64,000 bases of DNA, from positions 1 to 64,000 of the forward strand of contig CAZXUK010000001.1 of assembly GCA_964644045.1 (NCBI GenBank), read 5' to 3'. Positions 33,701-41,997 of this stretch are shown piece by piece. The notes beneath the pieces are model-generated. The model saw only the letters and a program-made list of their open reading frames with translations. It made no database searches and was not told the DNA's origin. The stretch comes from JAIOTG01 sp964644045. GTDB lineage: Bacteria > Patescibacteriota > Patescibacteriia > Patescibacteriales > JAGXOH01. Position 1 is the stretch's first letter; the number at the start of each line of letters is the position of its first letter. The translations under genes were made by a program, and so were the position numbers.

Positions 33701-33813
33701 ATCTCTTGTTGTTTTTTCTGAAATTTACCCTGAGTGCTTTCTTCCTCAACTTCTTCGCCCTTAGAAGCTTTAATCAGATTTTCCACGGATTGAAAACCGT
33801 TGTCATCCCCCAT
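30769..33813 (-). CDS. Double PilB/GspE-type ATPase (two ATPase units in one chain)
   Basis: The 1014-residue chain is a type IV pilus/type II secretion assembly ATPase duplicated head to tail. An N-terminal MshEN-like domain (about 35-150) is followed by ATPase unit 1 (about 165-590). Unit 2 (about 600-1014) is a second complete copy of the ATPase. Both have Walker A (TGPTGSGKTTTLY, near residues 320 and 760), Asp box, Walker B/VGEIRD or IGEIRD, and His box. Both also have a four-Cys zinc site (CPNC...CEKC and CPHC...CKQC). Both look catalytically intact. A 340-aa membrane protein lies 15 bases upstream and a translin-family gene downstream. No pilin or PilC is in the window. PilB normally has a single unit. 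Confidence 0.9.
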   Translation of the reverse strand: MGDDNGFQSVENLIKASKGEEVEEESTQGKFQKKQQEIKLKELERRAQGRAQSLGYPYINLVGFPLSPEALSLIKEERARKLQTVCFFYDGKRARLATVKPDRKEVEDLKKELEEEVNVEAKIYLVSQHSLNYALKIYESLPKVKHITGGVEVKEEDLKKFRDDIKDYKSLNEKINKVNISDVVTLILATGIKTDCSDVHIEAEEDGIKVRLRIDGVLQDAATIDKDKWKKIVSRMKLLAGVKINITDRPQDGRYTIFLDDEEIEVRSSFLPTNYGESVVMRLLRSSSISLPFEELGLMPQAYEILQKEIKKPNGMLLTTGPTGSGKTTTLYAILRKLNNPEAKIVTLENPIEYHLEGINQSQVDKSKDYTFAKGLRSILRQDPDIVMVGEIRDLETADIAIQASLTGHLVLSTLHTNDSSGVIPRLIDIGVKPYFLTPSINAIIGQRLVRRLCPNCRVKHELGEEEKEKVEKILAVISPKAGVETPKEMPTVYKVGQGCEKCNGIGYKGRIGIYEIFTMADNIKQLASENAPAFKILQQAIENGMITMLQDGVLKVLDGTTSLDEVFRVIGKTDYIDTLYDIVISKTFGRGIKLRKKDLDQGWEMAMNINDVDKDRIENIPIKDMINIILATAIKSNAGDIHVEPEENKVKIRLRIDGILHDFLELSKDHYFSLLSRIKILAGFPTNVKKATWDGRFSIFLEEEKMDCRVSIISGGYGETVVIRLLANQAASLDMKELGMKPYTLEVINKTIKKTRGIIINTGPTGSGKTTTLYSILNKLNKPDVKIITVEDPIEYHLEGVMQTQVDEKQEYTFARAMRSLLRQNPNIMMIGEIRDQETAKIAIEASQTGHLVLSTVHANSAAGATHRFAGLGVEREMLASSLECSIGQRLVRRICPHCKVEDEIPEDVLKEVKERLDKLSPELKKKIPSQLKFYKGKGCKQCNNLGYKDRIGIYEVIEIGSEMQKLIQRSDTTTYAIEEEALKQGTVLMVQDGLLKALDGLTSVNEVFRVIK

Positions 33814-33827
33814 AAAATAATTTTGTC

Positions 33828-34850
33828 TTATTTCTTAATTTGAGAAGCCAACCTTAAAATTTTGCTTAAACCGCCCTGAGAAGAATTGAGTTTAACAAAA
33901 AAATCCGTCCATGCCACAATCCGAAAAGCGCTTAAAGCCGCTCCTGCCACAGCCACAAAAATCGCCAAAATCAAAACCCCGATGACAAAAATCCAAAAAC
34001 CCAACAAAGCGCCGGAATAAAGCAAAAGAAGGTTTAAAATTAATAAAATCGGAAGAGAAATAATAAAAGAAACCACCAAAATAAGCAAACTAACAATAAA
34101 AGAAATAATAAAAAGTATAAAGGCCATTTCCACGCTAACCAACCAATTTTTAGCAAATAAGCTAAAGGCATTCCTGATAGCTTGGGAAAAACTGTTCTTT
34201 TCTATTACTATATAACAAATAGCGAATTTGGCGATAAAAGCCAAAATTAAAGCCAGGGGCACAAAAATGATAAACAGGATCATATTTAAAACCAATATCT
34301 TTACCTCTAAAGAAGTATAAGCAACATAAAATATCAAAAAGCTTAAACACAAAAAAATAGAATAAAGCAAAACTTTGATTATAATATTAATGAAAAAAAC
34401 CGGCCAAAAACTCTTGATGCCGGCCTCCACCCCTTCTTGGATTCCGGGTTCGTCTTTGGTTTTATTTTTCAAAAACCGGGAAGAATTATTTACTAAACCG
34501 ATCTGGGAAATCACGGTTAACCAGACCAAAAAACAAAATAAAGCCAAAATAATCAAAAAAATGGCCAACATTATTACCATGGAAACCGGCTCGGTTTTAA
34601 ACAAATTAATAAAATTGAAAAAAGCGCTACCACTTAGAATTCCGGTTTCTTTAATGGACTGTAAATTGTTTACAAATCTTTGAATAAAAACCCCGTCAAT
34701 TTTATTAAACAATATTTCCAACTCCAAAAAACTCCCCAAAAAAGCGGCGAAAAAACCAAAAAACCATAAATGTTTACGCTTCCAAATCATTTGAAAGCTC
34801 TCTTTTAAAATATTACGATATAAGGTCATATTTATTATCACTCCTGACAA
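33828..34850 (-). CDS. Polytopic membrane protein of unknown function
   Basis: The 340-residue protein has a short N-terminus (YRNILKESFQMIWKRKHLWFFGFFAAFLG). About six or seven hydrophobic segments follow, joined by short loops. The pattern resembles the YciC/GlpQ-membrane-domain type of helical proteins common in Gram-positive and CPR genomes. I see no catalytic motif. It precedes the double PilB gene by 15 bases and could be part of the same envelope unit. Confidence 0.65.
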   Translation of the reverse strand: MSGVIINMTLYRNILKESFQMIWKRKHLWFFGFFAAFLGSFLELEILFNKIDGVFIQRFVNNLQSIKETGILSGSAFFNFINLFKTEPVSMVIMLAIFLIILALFCFLVWLTVISQIGLVNNSSRFLKNKTKDEPGIQEGVEAGIKSFWPVFFINIIIKVLLYSIFLCLSFLIFYVAYTSLEVKILVLNMILFIIFVPLALILAFIAKFAICYIVIEKNSFSQAIRNAFSLFAKNWLVSVEMAFILFIISFIVSLLILVVSFIISLPILLILNLLLLYSGALLGFWIFVIGVLILAIFVAVAGAALSAFRIVAWTDFFVKLNSSQGGLSKILRLASQIKK

Positions 34851-34924
34851 ACCAAACTTTGCTTTATCAGAAGAATAGAGTTCTAAATTTTATTATTATT
34901 ATTATAACATATTTTTAAAAAATA

Positions 34925-34990
34925 AAAAACAACCTTTGCGTTGTTTTAAAGATAAACAAAAATAAAACCCCGGATTCAAACCGGGGTTTT
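34925..34990 (-). terminator. Two stacked terminators after rpsP-khpA
   Basis: AAAACCCCGG/CCGGGGTTTT (34964-34990) lies 19 bases past the khpA stop. It is followed by AACAAC/GTTGTT (34927-34945), which on the minus strand runs into a T tract. Confidence 0.75.
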
Positions 34991-35008
34991 ATCTATAAAA
35001 ATACTTTT

Positions 35009-35353
35009 TTATATTTTTAGGTCTTCCACTGAAGAAGTGTCCACTTCTTCAGATCCAGAATTGGAGCCACCAGAATTGGAACCTTCTTGATTTTGACCCT
35101 GATTAGGATCATAGATCTTTAGATTAACCCTGGCGTTGTTTTTGGCTCCCACAATTTTCAACAGGGTCCTGATAGCTTGGGCGGTTTGACCTTTGCGGCC
35201 AATCACATTACCCATGTCTTCTGGGTCAACCTTTAAAGTTAAAAGGACGCCCATTTCGTCCACCGCTCTTTCTACCGAAACTTGATCCGGCTTAGTAACA
35301 ATGGACTTCACAATAGTTTCCAGGAATTCTTTGTCTTGTACTACATCTGCCAT
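35009..35353 (-). CDS. khpA: KH-domain RNA-binding protein KhpA
   Basis: The first 80 residues form a single KH domain of the YlqC/KhpA type. The GxxG loop is VIGRKGQTAQAIRTLLKIV, preceded by the domain core RAVDEMGVLLTLKVDPEDMGN. A serine/glycine/glutamate-rich tail of about 30 residues follows (NQGQNQEGSNSGG), which is unusual for this very short family. In other bacteria KhpA pairs with KhpB to bind RNA and affect cell-wall synthesis. The place after rpsP is the conserved gene order. Confidence 0.9.
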   Translation of the reverse strand: MADVVQDKEFLETIVKSIVTKPDQVSVERAVDEMGVLLTLKVDPEDMGNVIGRKGQTAQAIRTLLKIVGAKNNARVNLKIYDPNQGQNQEGSNSGGSNSGSEEVDTSSVEDLKI

Positions 35354-35452
35354 AAATACTTTTTCTCTTTTAAATTTGAGGGAACAAATTCAAAAGATTT
35401 TTTATTAATTTATTATTTCCGGTCGCGTTGACTAAACGCGACTTGATAATTT

Positions 35453-35929
35453 TTATTTTTCCTGCTCGTTTTCTTCACTTTCTTTTTTGCTGTTTTCTTC
35501 CTTTGCGGACTCTTCTGTCTTCTTTTCCTGTTCAGCTCCTGCCTCGGTCTCTTCTTTGTTTTTTTCAACTTCTTTTTCACTTTCCGGCCCTTTTTCACCC
35601 TCCGAAGATCTTTCTTCAATTACGGATTCCTTGGTTTTCTCTTTTGACTCTTCTTTTTTCTTTTTTTTATTTTTGCTGGCCTTAACTTTTTCTCCCTTAA
35701 TAATACCTTGGGAAATCAACAAATTATTTACTGTAGGAGAAGTTTTGGCCCCTTTGTTTAACCAATATTTTACTTGTTCGGTTTTAACTTGTAAATCTTT
35801 GGTGTGAGGATTATAGGAGCCCAAAAATTCCAAACTTCGGGAGCGAGGAATTCTGGCTTTTTCGGATACAACCATCCGATACATAGGCCTGTTTCTTTTA
35901 CCGGTTCGTGATAATCTAATAGTCAACAT
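35453..35929 (-). CDS. rpsP: 30S ribosomal protein S16 with long charged tail
   Basis: Residues 1-82 are a normal S16 (MLTIRLSRTGKRNRPMYRMVV, then SLEFLGSYNPHTK and VKYWLNKGAKTSPTVNNLL). Residues about 83-158 are an almost pure Lys/Glu/Ser tail, nearly doubling the protein. The tail is probably disordered. The gap to khpA contains a strong hairpin GTCGCGTT-GACTA-AACGCGAC (35422-35442) without a T tract, which might tune downstream expression or protect the 3' end. Confidence 0.93.
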   Translation of the reverse strand: MLTIRLSRTGKRNRPMYRMVVSEKARIPRSRSLEFLGSYNPHTKDLQVKTEQVKYWLNKGAKTSPTVNNLLISQGIIKGEKVKASKNKKKKKEESKEKTKESVIEERSSEGEKGPESEKEVEKNKEETEAGAEQEKKTEESAKEENSKKESEENEQEK

Positions 35930-36109
35930 TTTTACTGCTAATTAAGCAACATCAACTTTTCTCTTTTTTCAAAAATGTAAATGTCACCTAAAAAATTAAT
36001 TTAATCTTATTTAATTAGTAAGAATAATAACTTAATTCAGATTATAAGTCAAGGGCAAAAAAGAAAAAATTTTATTTATTTTTTAAGCGATTTCTTAAAA
36101 AAAACAACC

Positions 36110-36137
36110 TTGTTTTTAATAAATTCTATGTTATAAT
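36110..36137 (+). promoter_or_regulatory. Promoter of the MacAB-like exporter operon
   Basis: TTGTTT (36110-36115) and TATAAT (36132-36137) with a 16-base spacer lie 19 bases before the first start codon. Confidence 0.6.
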
Positions 36138-36156
36138 AAGCTCTATAAATCAATAA

Positions 36157-38064
36157 ATGTTTTATATGACCAAGAAAATTATTATAATAGCCGTAATTGT
36201 TTTATTGGTAGGCGGGGGAGTCTCCTATTTTTTTCTTTTTTCCCAAGAGAAAACAGCTAATTACGAAACCGCGCAAGCGAAAAAAACGGATTTAAGACAA
36301 ACTGTCCGGGAAACCGGAAAAGTAAAAGCTAATAAGGAAATCGAGCTTAGTTTTGGCCAAGGAGGAAAATTACACAAACTCTGGGTTGAAACGGGAGACA
36401 AAATTACTGCCACCCAGACCTTAGCCGAACTTGACTATACTGATTTAGAAATCCAAAAACAAGAGGCTGAAGCCAATTTAAGGGCCGCTCAGGCCAAATT
36501 GGCCAAATTACAAGCCGGAGAAAAGAAAGAAAACATTGAAGTAATAGAAAAACAAGAAAAACAAGCGGAAAAAGAATACCGTTCAGCCCTAAACAGCCTG
36601 AAAGAAACCAAAAAAAGCGCTCAAAACAGTATTGACCAAGCAGAAGAAAATTTATACAACCTGCAAAATGATGATCCCGACACCTTAACCGGCTATGAGC
36701 AATCCATACAAACAGCCCAAGACAGTTTGGAAAAAACCAAAGAAAGCTATAAACAAAGCATTGAAAAAAACCAAGAACTGGCTCTGTCAACCATCAACCA
36801 TTCTTTGGCCGTAATTAATACCGCTTTAGATGAAATTGACGAAATTATAAATGACAAGGATCTGGAAAGATTAGGATTGTTGGGAGCAAAAAATCCAAGC
36901 AATTTAGATAAAACCAAAAATCTTTATAAAGAAAGCCTTAGTTTAAAAACAAATTCTCAAGAAAGCTACGATCAAGCTTATTTAAACTCAACAGAAGAAA
37001 ATCTAAATCAAGCTTTAACTGATGCTCTCGCGGCAACTAACAAAACCATGGAGGCTCTGAATTATTGTTATAAAACCCTGGAAGACTCTGTAACCTCTCC
37101 GAATTTTACCACTACTCAACTGAACGATTACAAAACTATTATAGACGGACAAATTACCACGATTAACTCCGGTATTAATTCTTTACAAAATATTAAACAT
37201 TCCCTGGAAAGCGCTTATATCTCTTATGACTTAAACATAGCCAGCGCGGAAAATAATTTAAAAGGAGCTCAAACCAATCTAGAGGATGCGATCAGAGAAG
37301 CTGAAAACACCCTGGAAAGCGCCCGGATTAACGGAGAACAAAATATAACCACAGCCCAAAACCAGGTCCAATCAACGCTCCAAGCCTGGGAAGTGGCCAA
37401 AAGCAAACTAAAACAAATTAAAGCCTCTACCAGACAAGAAGATATAGAGCTGGCCCAAGCCGAAGTGGAGCGGGCCCGGGCCAATATAACGCTTTTGGAG
37501 GATAAAATAGCCAAAAGCGTTATAAAGGCTCCTTTTAACGGACAAATTACCCGAATAAACTATGAAGAAGGAGAACAAATTCCGCCCAATTCGCCGGTCC
37601 TTAAAGTTTTAAACGAAGCCAATCACAAAATAGAAGTGGATATCTCCGAGGTGGATATCGCCAAAGTCAATTTAAACGATAATGTTACCATAACCCTGGA
37701 TGCTTTTGGAGAAAAAGAAAAATTTCAAGGCGAGGTTCATTCCGTTGATCCGGCGGAAACTATTATTCAAGATGTTGTTTATTATGAAGTAACTATCTAT
37801 TTTACCGAATCGGAAAATAAACTAAAAAAAATTAAACCGGGAATGACCGCCAATATTACTATTCATACCGACCAAAAAAACAATGTATTGGCCATACCAA
37901 GCAGGGCGGTTATAAAAAAAGAGAAAGGAAAAATAGTCAGAGTTTTAAAAGAAGGCGAATCAAAAGAAAAAAAGGTGAAAACCGGACTGCGGGGAGATAA
38001 TGGGATGACTGAAATAGTCAGCGGCCTGGAAGGAGGAGAAGAAATAATAACTTATATAGAATAA
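36157..38064 (+). CDS. HlyD/MacA-like membrane fusion protein
   Basis: The 635-residue adaptor has one N-terminal membrane anchor (about 4-25). A split lipoyl/barrel-sandwich domain follows (LRQTVRETGKVKANKEIELSF ... KAPFNGQITRINYEEGEQI). A very long coiled-coil hairpin lies between its halves (about 95-450), and a beta-barrel with KPGMTANITIHTD plus a membrane-proximal C-terminus closes the chain. It would link the ABC permeases to the cell surface. It starts a four-gene operon with an ATPase and two permeases. The hairpin is much longer than in classical MacA, which may reflect a different envelope to span. No outer-membrane TolC is present here. Confidence 0.88.
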   Translation: MFYMTKKIIIIAVIVLLVGGGVSYFFLFSQEKTANYETAQAKKTDLRQTVRETGKVKANKEIELSFGQGGKLHKLWVETGDKITATQTLAELDYTDLEIQKQEAEANLRAAQAKLAKLQAGEKKENIEVIEKQEKQAEKEYRSALNSLKETKKSAQNSIDQAEENLYNLQNDDPDTLTGYEQSIQTAQDSLEKTKESYKQSIEKNQELALSTINHSLAVINTALDEIDEIINDKDLERLGLLGAKNPSNLDKTKNLYKESLSLKTNSQESYDQAYLNSTEENLNQALTDALAATNKTMEALNYCYKTLEDSVTSPNFTTTQLNDYKTIIDGQITTINSGINSLQNIKHSLESAYISYDLNIASAENNLKGAQTNLEDAIREAENTLESARINGEQNITTAQNQVQSTLQAWEVAKSKLKQIKASTRQEDIELAQAEVERARANITLLEDKIAKSVIKAPFNGQITRINYEEGEQIPPNSPVLKVLNEANHKIEVDISEVDIAKVNLNDNVTITLDAFGEKEKFQGEVHSVDPAETIIQDVVYYEVTIYFTESENKLKKIKPGMTANITIHTDQKNNVLAIPSRAVIKKEKGKIVRVLKEGESKEKKVKTGLRGDNGMTEIVSGLEGGEEIITYIE

Positions 38065-38094
38065 AAAACATTAAAAGCTCTGCGACTCTCCTTT

Positions 38095-38766
38095 ATGAGT
38101 CATTTAATTGAAATTCAAAACCTAAAAAAAGAATACCGCAATGAAGAATTGGTAACCAAAGTCTTAAAAGGGCTTACTTTTAATATTGACAAGGGAGAAT
38201 TTCTCTCCATTATGGGCCCTTCCGGCTCGGGTAAATCCACTCTTATGCATATTTTGGGGCTTTTGGAAAGACCTACTTCCGGGAATTACAAATTTGAAAC
38301 CGAAGATGTCAGTAATTTAAACGACAAGCAATCCGCTTATCTGCGCAACAAAAAAATAGGTTTTATGTTTCAAAATTTTAATCTTCTTCCCCGGTTGTCG
38401 GTTTTAGAAAATGTTAAACTCCCATTAACTTATTCCGAAAACAAAAAAAATCTTGCGGAAAAAGCCAAAAAAGTTTTGGAAAGCGTGGGACTCGAGGAAA
38501 GAATACATTATTTTCCCAACCAAATCTCCGGAGGGCAAAAACAAAGAGTGGCCATTGCCCGCGCTTTAGTAAACAATCCTTCGGTAATTTTCGCCGACGA
38601 ACCCACAGGAAACCTGGATTCCAAATCCAGCACGCAAATTATGGAAATTCTTGCCCGCTTGAACAAAGAAGGCAATACCATTATTCTGGTTACTCATGAT
38701 CCTCGAACAGCTAAATATTCCAAAAGAGTGATTAAAATAAAAGACGGCCAACTTTCAAATAAATAA
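38095..38766 (+). CDS. ABC transporter ATPase, MacB/LolD type
   Basis: The 223-residue nucleotide-binding protein has Walker A GPSGSGKST, Q-loop FMFQNFNLLPRLSVLENVKLP, signature ISGGQKQRVAIARAL, Walker B VIFADEPTGNLDS and switch LVTHD. The close match to the MacB/LolD/FtsE group agrees with the MacB-like permeases encoded after it. It starts 30 bases after the adaptor gene. Confidence 0.95.
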   Translation: MSHLIEIQNLKKEYRNEELVTKVLKGLTFNIDKGEFLSIMGPSGSGKSTLMHILGLLERPTSGNYKFETEDVSNLNDKQSAYLRNKKIGFMFQNFNLLPRLSVLENVKLPLTYSENKKNLAEKAKKVLESVGLEERIHYFPNQISGGQKQRVAIARALVNNPSVIFADEPTGNLDSKSSTQIMEILARLNKEGNTIILVTHDPRTAKYSKRVIKIKDGQLSNK

Positions 38767-38791
38767 CTTTGAGGATTCTTCTTAAAATAAA

Positions 38792-40036
38792 ATGTTTCCG
38801 CTTCTAAAACAATATTTAAAAACTTCTTTTACTTCCATATTTCATAATAAAGTCAGGAGTTTTTTAACTATGTTGGGAATTATTATAGGAGTGGCCGCGG
38901 TTATAATTATTATGGCGATCGGCTCGGGGGCTCAAAGTTTGATACTTTCCGAAATAAAAACCCTGGGGACCAATAAAGTGGGGGTTTTCCCGGGAAAATC
39001 GGAAGACAGCGGTCCTCCCACTTCCGCCATGGGCATAGTTATTACCACTCTTACTTATAAAGACGCTTTGGCCATAAAAGAAAAAATCAAGGAAGTAAAA
39101 GAAGTGGTGGCTTACAGCAATGAAAGCAGCAACACTTATTGGAGAGGGAGTAGTTATTCCACCACCATTAAGGGTTGTACCACCGGATATTTAACAGTGG
39201 ATGATGCCGAGGTTGCCCAAGGACGCTTTTTTACCAAAAAACAGGAAAAGGATATTTCCAAAGTGGCGGTTTTGGGACACACGGTAAAAAAAGAATTATT
39301 CGGCAACTCTCAAGCGATCGGAGAAACAATCAAAATTCAAAATCACCCCTTTAAAATAATAGGAGTTATGAAAGAGCAAGGAACAGTGGCCTTTCAGGAT
39401 TATGATGATCAAATTTTAGTGCCCATTAAAACCATGCAAAAAACAATCAAGGGAGTTGATTATGTGGATATGATACGAGCGGAAGTAGAAAAAGGGGAAA
39501 TAAAAAAAGGAAAAGAAAAAATCGAATTGCTTTTACGGGACAGGCATGATATTGAGGACCCCAGTGGCCGGAATGATGACTTTACCGTCCGCAGTTCCCA
39601 GGAAGCCCTGGATATAATTACTACCGTAACCAACGCCTTAAAATATTTTTTAACCGCCATGGCCGCTCTTTCTCTTTTGGTGGGAGGAATAGGAATTATG
39701 AACATAATGCTGGTTAATGTAACCGAGAGAACCAAGGAAATAGGTCTGCGTAAAGCAGTGGGCGCGAACAATCAGAATATTTTAGGACAATTCTTAATAG
39801 AAACTATGATCATTACTCTGGTGGGAGGTATCATAGGAATAATTATAGGTATAATTATTTCTTTTTTGGTTTCGGTGATTATTAAAAATCTGGGTTACTA
39901 TTGGGAATTTTCCGTTTCTTTATTATCTATAATTTCCGGTTTGGGAGTAGCCACCGGCATCGGATTGATCTTCGGGCTTTATCCGGCCCAAAAGGCCTCT
40001 CGCCTCACTCCCTTAGAGGCCCTAAGATATGAATAA
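38792..40036 (+). CDS. MacB-like ABC permease 1
   Basis: The 414-residue protein has the mechanotransmission topology. It has a first TM (NKVRSFLTMLGIIIGVAAVIIIMAIG), a large extracytoplasmic MacB_PCD domain (about 50-270), then three TMs with the FtsX core TERTKEIGLRKAVGANNQNIL. It ends with FGLYPAQKASRLTPLEALRYE, typical of the family. It likely pairs with permease 2 as a heterodimer, because both are encoded with only one ATPase gene. Confidence 0.93.
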   Translation: MFPLLKQYLKTSFTSIFHNKVRSFLTMLGIIIGVAAVIIIMAIGSGAQSLILSEIKTLGTNKVGVFPGKSEDSGPPTSAMGIVITTLTYKDALAIKEKIKEVKEVVAYSNESSNTYWRGSSYSTTIKGCTTGYLTVDDAEVAQGRFFTKKQEKDISKVAVLGHTVKKELFGNSQAIGETIKIQNHPFKIIGVMKEQGTVAFQDYDDQILVPIKTMQKTIKGVDYVDMIRAEVEKGEIKKGKEKIELLLRDRHDIEDPSGRNDDFTVRSSQEALDIITTVTNALKYFLTAMAALSLLVGGIGIMNIMLVNVTERTKEIGLRKAVGANNQNILGQFLIETMIITLVGGIIGIIIGIIISFLVSVIIKNLGYYWEFSVSLLSIISGLGVATGIGLIFGLYPAQKASRLTPLEALRYE

Positions 40037-40052
40037 TTCCTAAAAACTGAAT

Positions 40053-41339
40053 ATGAATTTTTCCACCCTGATAAAAACTTCTTTAATGTCCTTAAAAGCC
40101 AATAAATTGAGAACCGGCTTAACCGTGTTGGGAATTGTTATTGGGATCGCCGCTATTATAATCGTCTTTTCGGCCGGCGCTGCGATCGAGGAATTGATTT
40201 TATCCGAAGTGCAGTCTTTCGGAAGTGATATTATAGAAACAGAAATAAAGATCCCCACGGACAAAAAAGGATTGGCCGGCGAACAACAGTCCGCCGCCAG
40301 CTTGGTTACCGGCGCTCAAGTAACCACCCTAACCCTAAAAGACATGAAGGATATTAATAAACTTCCGAATATTGAAGAGGGTTACTCCGGAGTTATGAAT
40401 CAAAAGCAGGTCAGTTATCTGAATGAAAGGAAAAAAATCTTTCTCTTGGGAACTAATGCCAGTTATACCAGAGTCGACAAAAGCGAGGTCGATAAAGGGC
40501 GCTTTTTTACGGAAAATGAAAATGAATCTTTAGCTGAAGTGGCGGTAATAGGAAACAAGGTCAAAAAAGATCTTTTTGGACCTTCCCGAGCAATAGGGGA
40601 AAAAATTTCCATCGGAAACTCCAAGTTTAAAATAATCGGGGTAATGAAAGAAAGGGGTTCGGTTTTAACTTTAAATTTTGATGAATATATTTATATTCCC
40701 GTTAAAACGCTCCAGAAAAAAATGATGGGCATAGATTATGTTGTTTACATGGTACACAAAGTAAATAATATGGAAAAGGCGAATAAAACCGCGGACAAAA
40801 TACGGGCAATTTTAAGAGATAATCACAATATCAAACCGGAATACAATGAAGAAACCGGAAAAGTGGAAACTAACCGAGATGATTTCCGAGTGATAACCAT
40901 GCAAGAAATGATGGATATGTTAAATATTATTACCGAGGCCTTGACTTTTCTTCTTTTGGCCATTGTGGCAATCTCTTTGGTAGTGGGAGGAGTGGGTATT
41001 ATGAATATAATGTATGTAATTGTAAACGAAAGAACCGGTGAGATCGGCTTGCGCAAATCAGTGGGAGCTCAAAAAAAAGATATTTTAATACAATTTTTGA
41101 TCGAATCTTCTTTAATCACTGTTTTGGGAGGAATTTTGGGAATTTTGGTGGGAATAGGAGCTTCCTATTTAATTTATTGGGGGGCTAACTCTTTTGGGGT
41201 GGATTGGAGTTTTGTCATTCCTTTAAAAGCTTATTTCACCGCTTTGGTTTTTTCCTTGGTTTTCGGAATAATATTCGGGCTTTATCCGGCCCAAAAAGCG
41301 GCCAATCTGGATCCGATCACGGCCCTAAGATTGGAATGA
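40053..41339 (+). CDS. MacB-like ABC permease 2
   Basis: This 428-residue paralogue of the preceding gene has the same four-TM layout. It starts NKLRTGLTVLGIVIGIAAIIIVFSAG, has the FtsX motif NERTGEIGLRKSVGAQKKDIL and ends FGLYPAQKAANLDPITALRLE. The extracytoplasmic domain is clearly diverged from permease 1, which suggests non-identical roles in substrate handling. The substrate of the exporter is unknown. Confidence 0.93.
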   Translation: MNFSTLIKTSLMSLKANKLRTGLTVLGIVIGIAAIIIVFSAGAAIEELILSEVQSFGSDIIETEIKIPTDKKGLAGEQQSAASLVTGAQVTTLTLKDMKDINKLPNIEEGYSGVMNQKQVSYLNERKKIFLLGTNASYTRVDKSEVDKGRFFTENENESLAEVAVIGNKVKKDLFGPSRAIGEKISIGNSKFKIIGVMKERGSVLTLNFDEYIYIPVKTLQKKMMGIDYVVYMVHKVNNMEKANKTADKIRAILRDNHNIKPEYNEETGKVETNRDDFRVITMQEMMDMLNIITEALTFLLLAIVAISLVVGGVGIMNIMYVIVNERTGEIGLRKSVGAQKKDILIQFLIESSLITVLGGILGILVGIGASYLIYWGANSFGVDWSFVIPLKAYFTALVFSLVFGIIFGLYPAQKAANLDPITALRLE

Positions 41340-41400
41340 CCAAATTTGGGAATTATGACTTTTTATGATAAAATAAAAATATTTAAATTCATTAATAAAT

Positions 41401-41997
41401 ATGCCTTCTGAAGAAGAAAAAAAAGAATTAAAAAAAATAAAAGGCAAGATCCGGGGAGCGGCTCTGCTTACGGATATAAAATATATTAAAAAACACAAAC
41501 AAGAAAAAAAACAAAAAGAAATTTTTAAGGACTTAAAAAAAGACATCCCAGATTTTAATGCCAAAAAAATAAAAAACACTGAATGGTATCCGCTTTGGTG
41601 GAGAGTTCTGCTTTTAGTGATATTGAAAGAAAAATTTAAATGGAGCAACAAAGCCCTTTTTAAGATGGGTAGGGAAGCCCCTTTAAATTCTTTTATAGTA
41701 AAAATACTTCTGAGGTATTTTACTTCCCTGGAAAAAACTTGCCGCCAGGTTAATGCATATTGGAAGAAACATTATTCTCGAGGTCAAATGGAGGCCGGGG
41801 AATTTAATCAAGAAAAAAAATATGTGGTTTTTAGATTGAAAAATTTTAAAATCCATCCTCTCTTGTGTACTTATCTGAGAGGATATTTTAACGGTTTGGC
41901 CGATTTGACCATCGGAAGCGAAGAAGTAAATACCGAAGAAACCAAATGCTCTTTTGAAGGAGACCCTTATCATGAGTTTGTCATAAAATGGAAATAA
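41401..41997 (+). CDS. Sensor-like protein, possible V4R-type domain, copy 1
   Basis: The 198-residue protein starts with a basic coil, then GAALLTDIKYIKKHKQEK. A block EWYPLWWRVLLLVILKEK follows, then HPLLCTYLRGYFNGLADL, and it ends ETKCSFEGDPYHEFVIKW. The ending (Cys, then FEGDP-YHEF) resembles the small-ligand V4R/heme-NO-associated sensor families, but I cannot assign it firmly. It overlaps the start of a paralogue by 10 bases. A histidine kinase and response regulator follow, so a role as ligand-sensing partner of that soluble system is likely. Confidence 0.6.
   Translation: MPSEEEKKELKKIKGKIRGAALLTDIKYIKKHKQEKKQKEIFKDLKKDIPDFNAKKIKNTEWYPLWWRVLLLVILKEKFKWSNKALFKMGREAPLNSFIVKILLRYFTSLEKTCRQVNAYWKKHYSRGQMEAGEFNQEKKYVVFRLKNFKIHPLLCTYLRGYFNGLADLTIGSEEVNTEETKCSFEGDPYHEFVIKWK

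Noticed and set aside
35413..35619. Lysine/arginine-rich 68-codon frame inside rpsP
   Set aside because: It is the shifted frame of the Lys/Glu-rich S16 tail.
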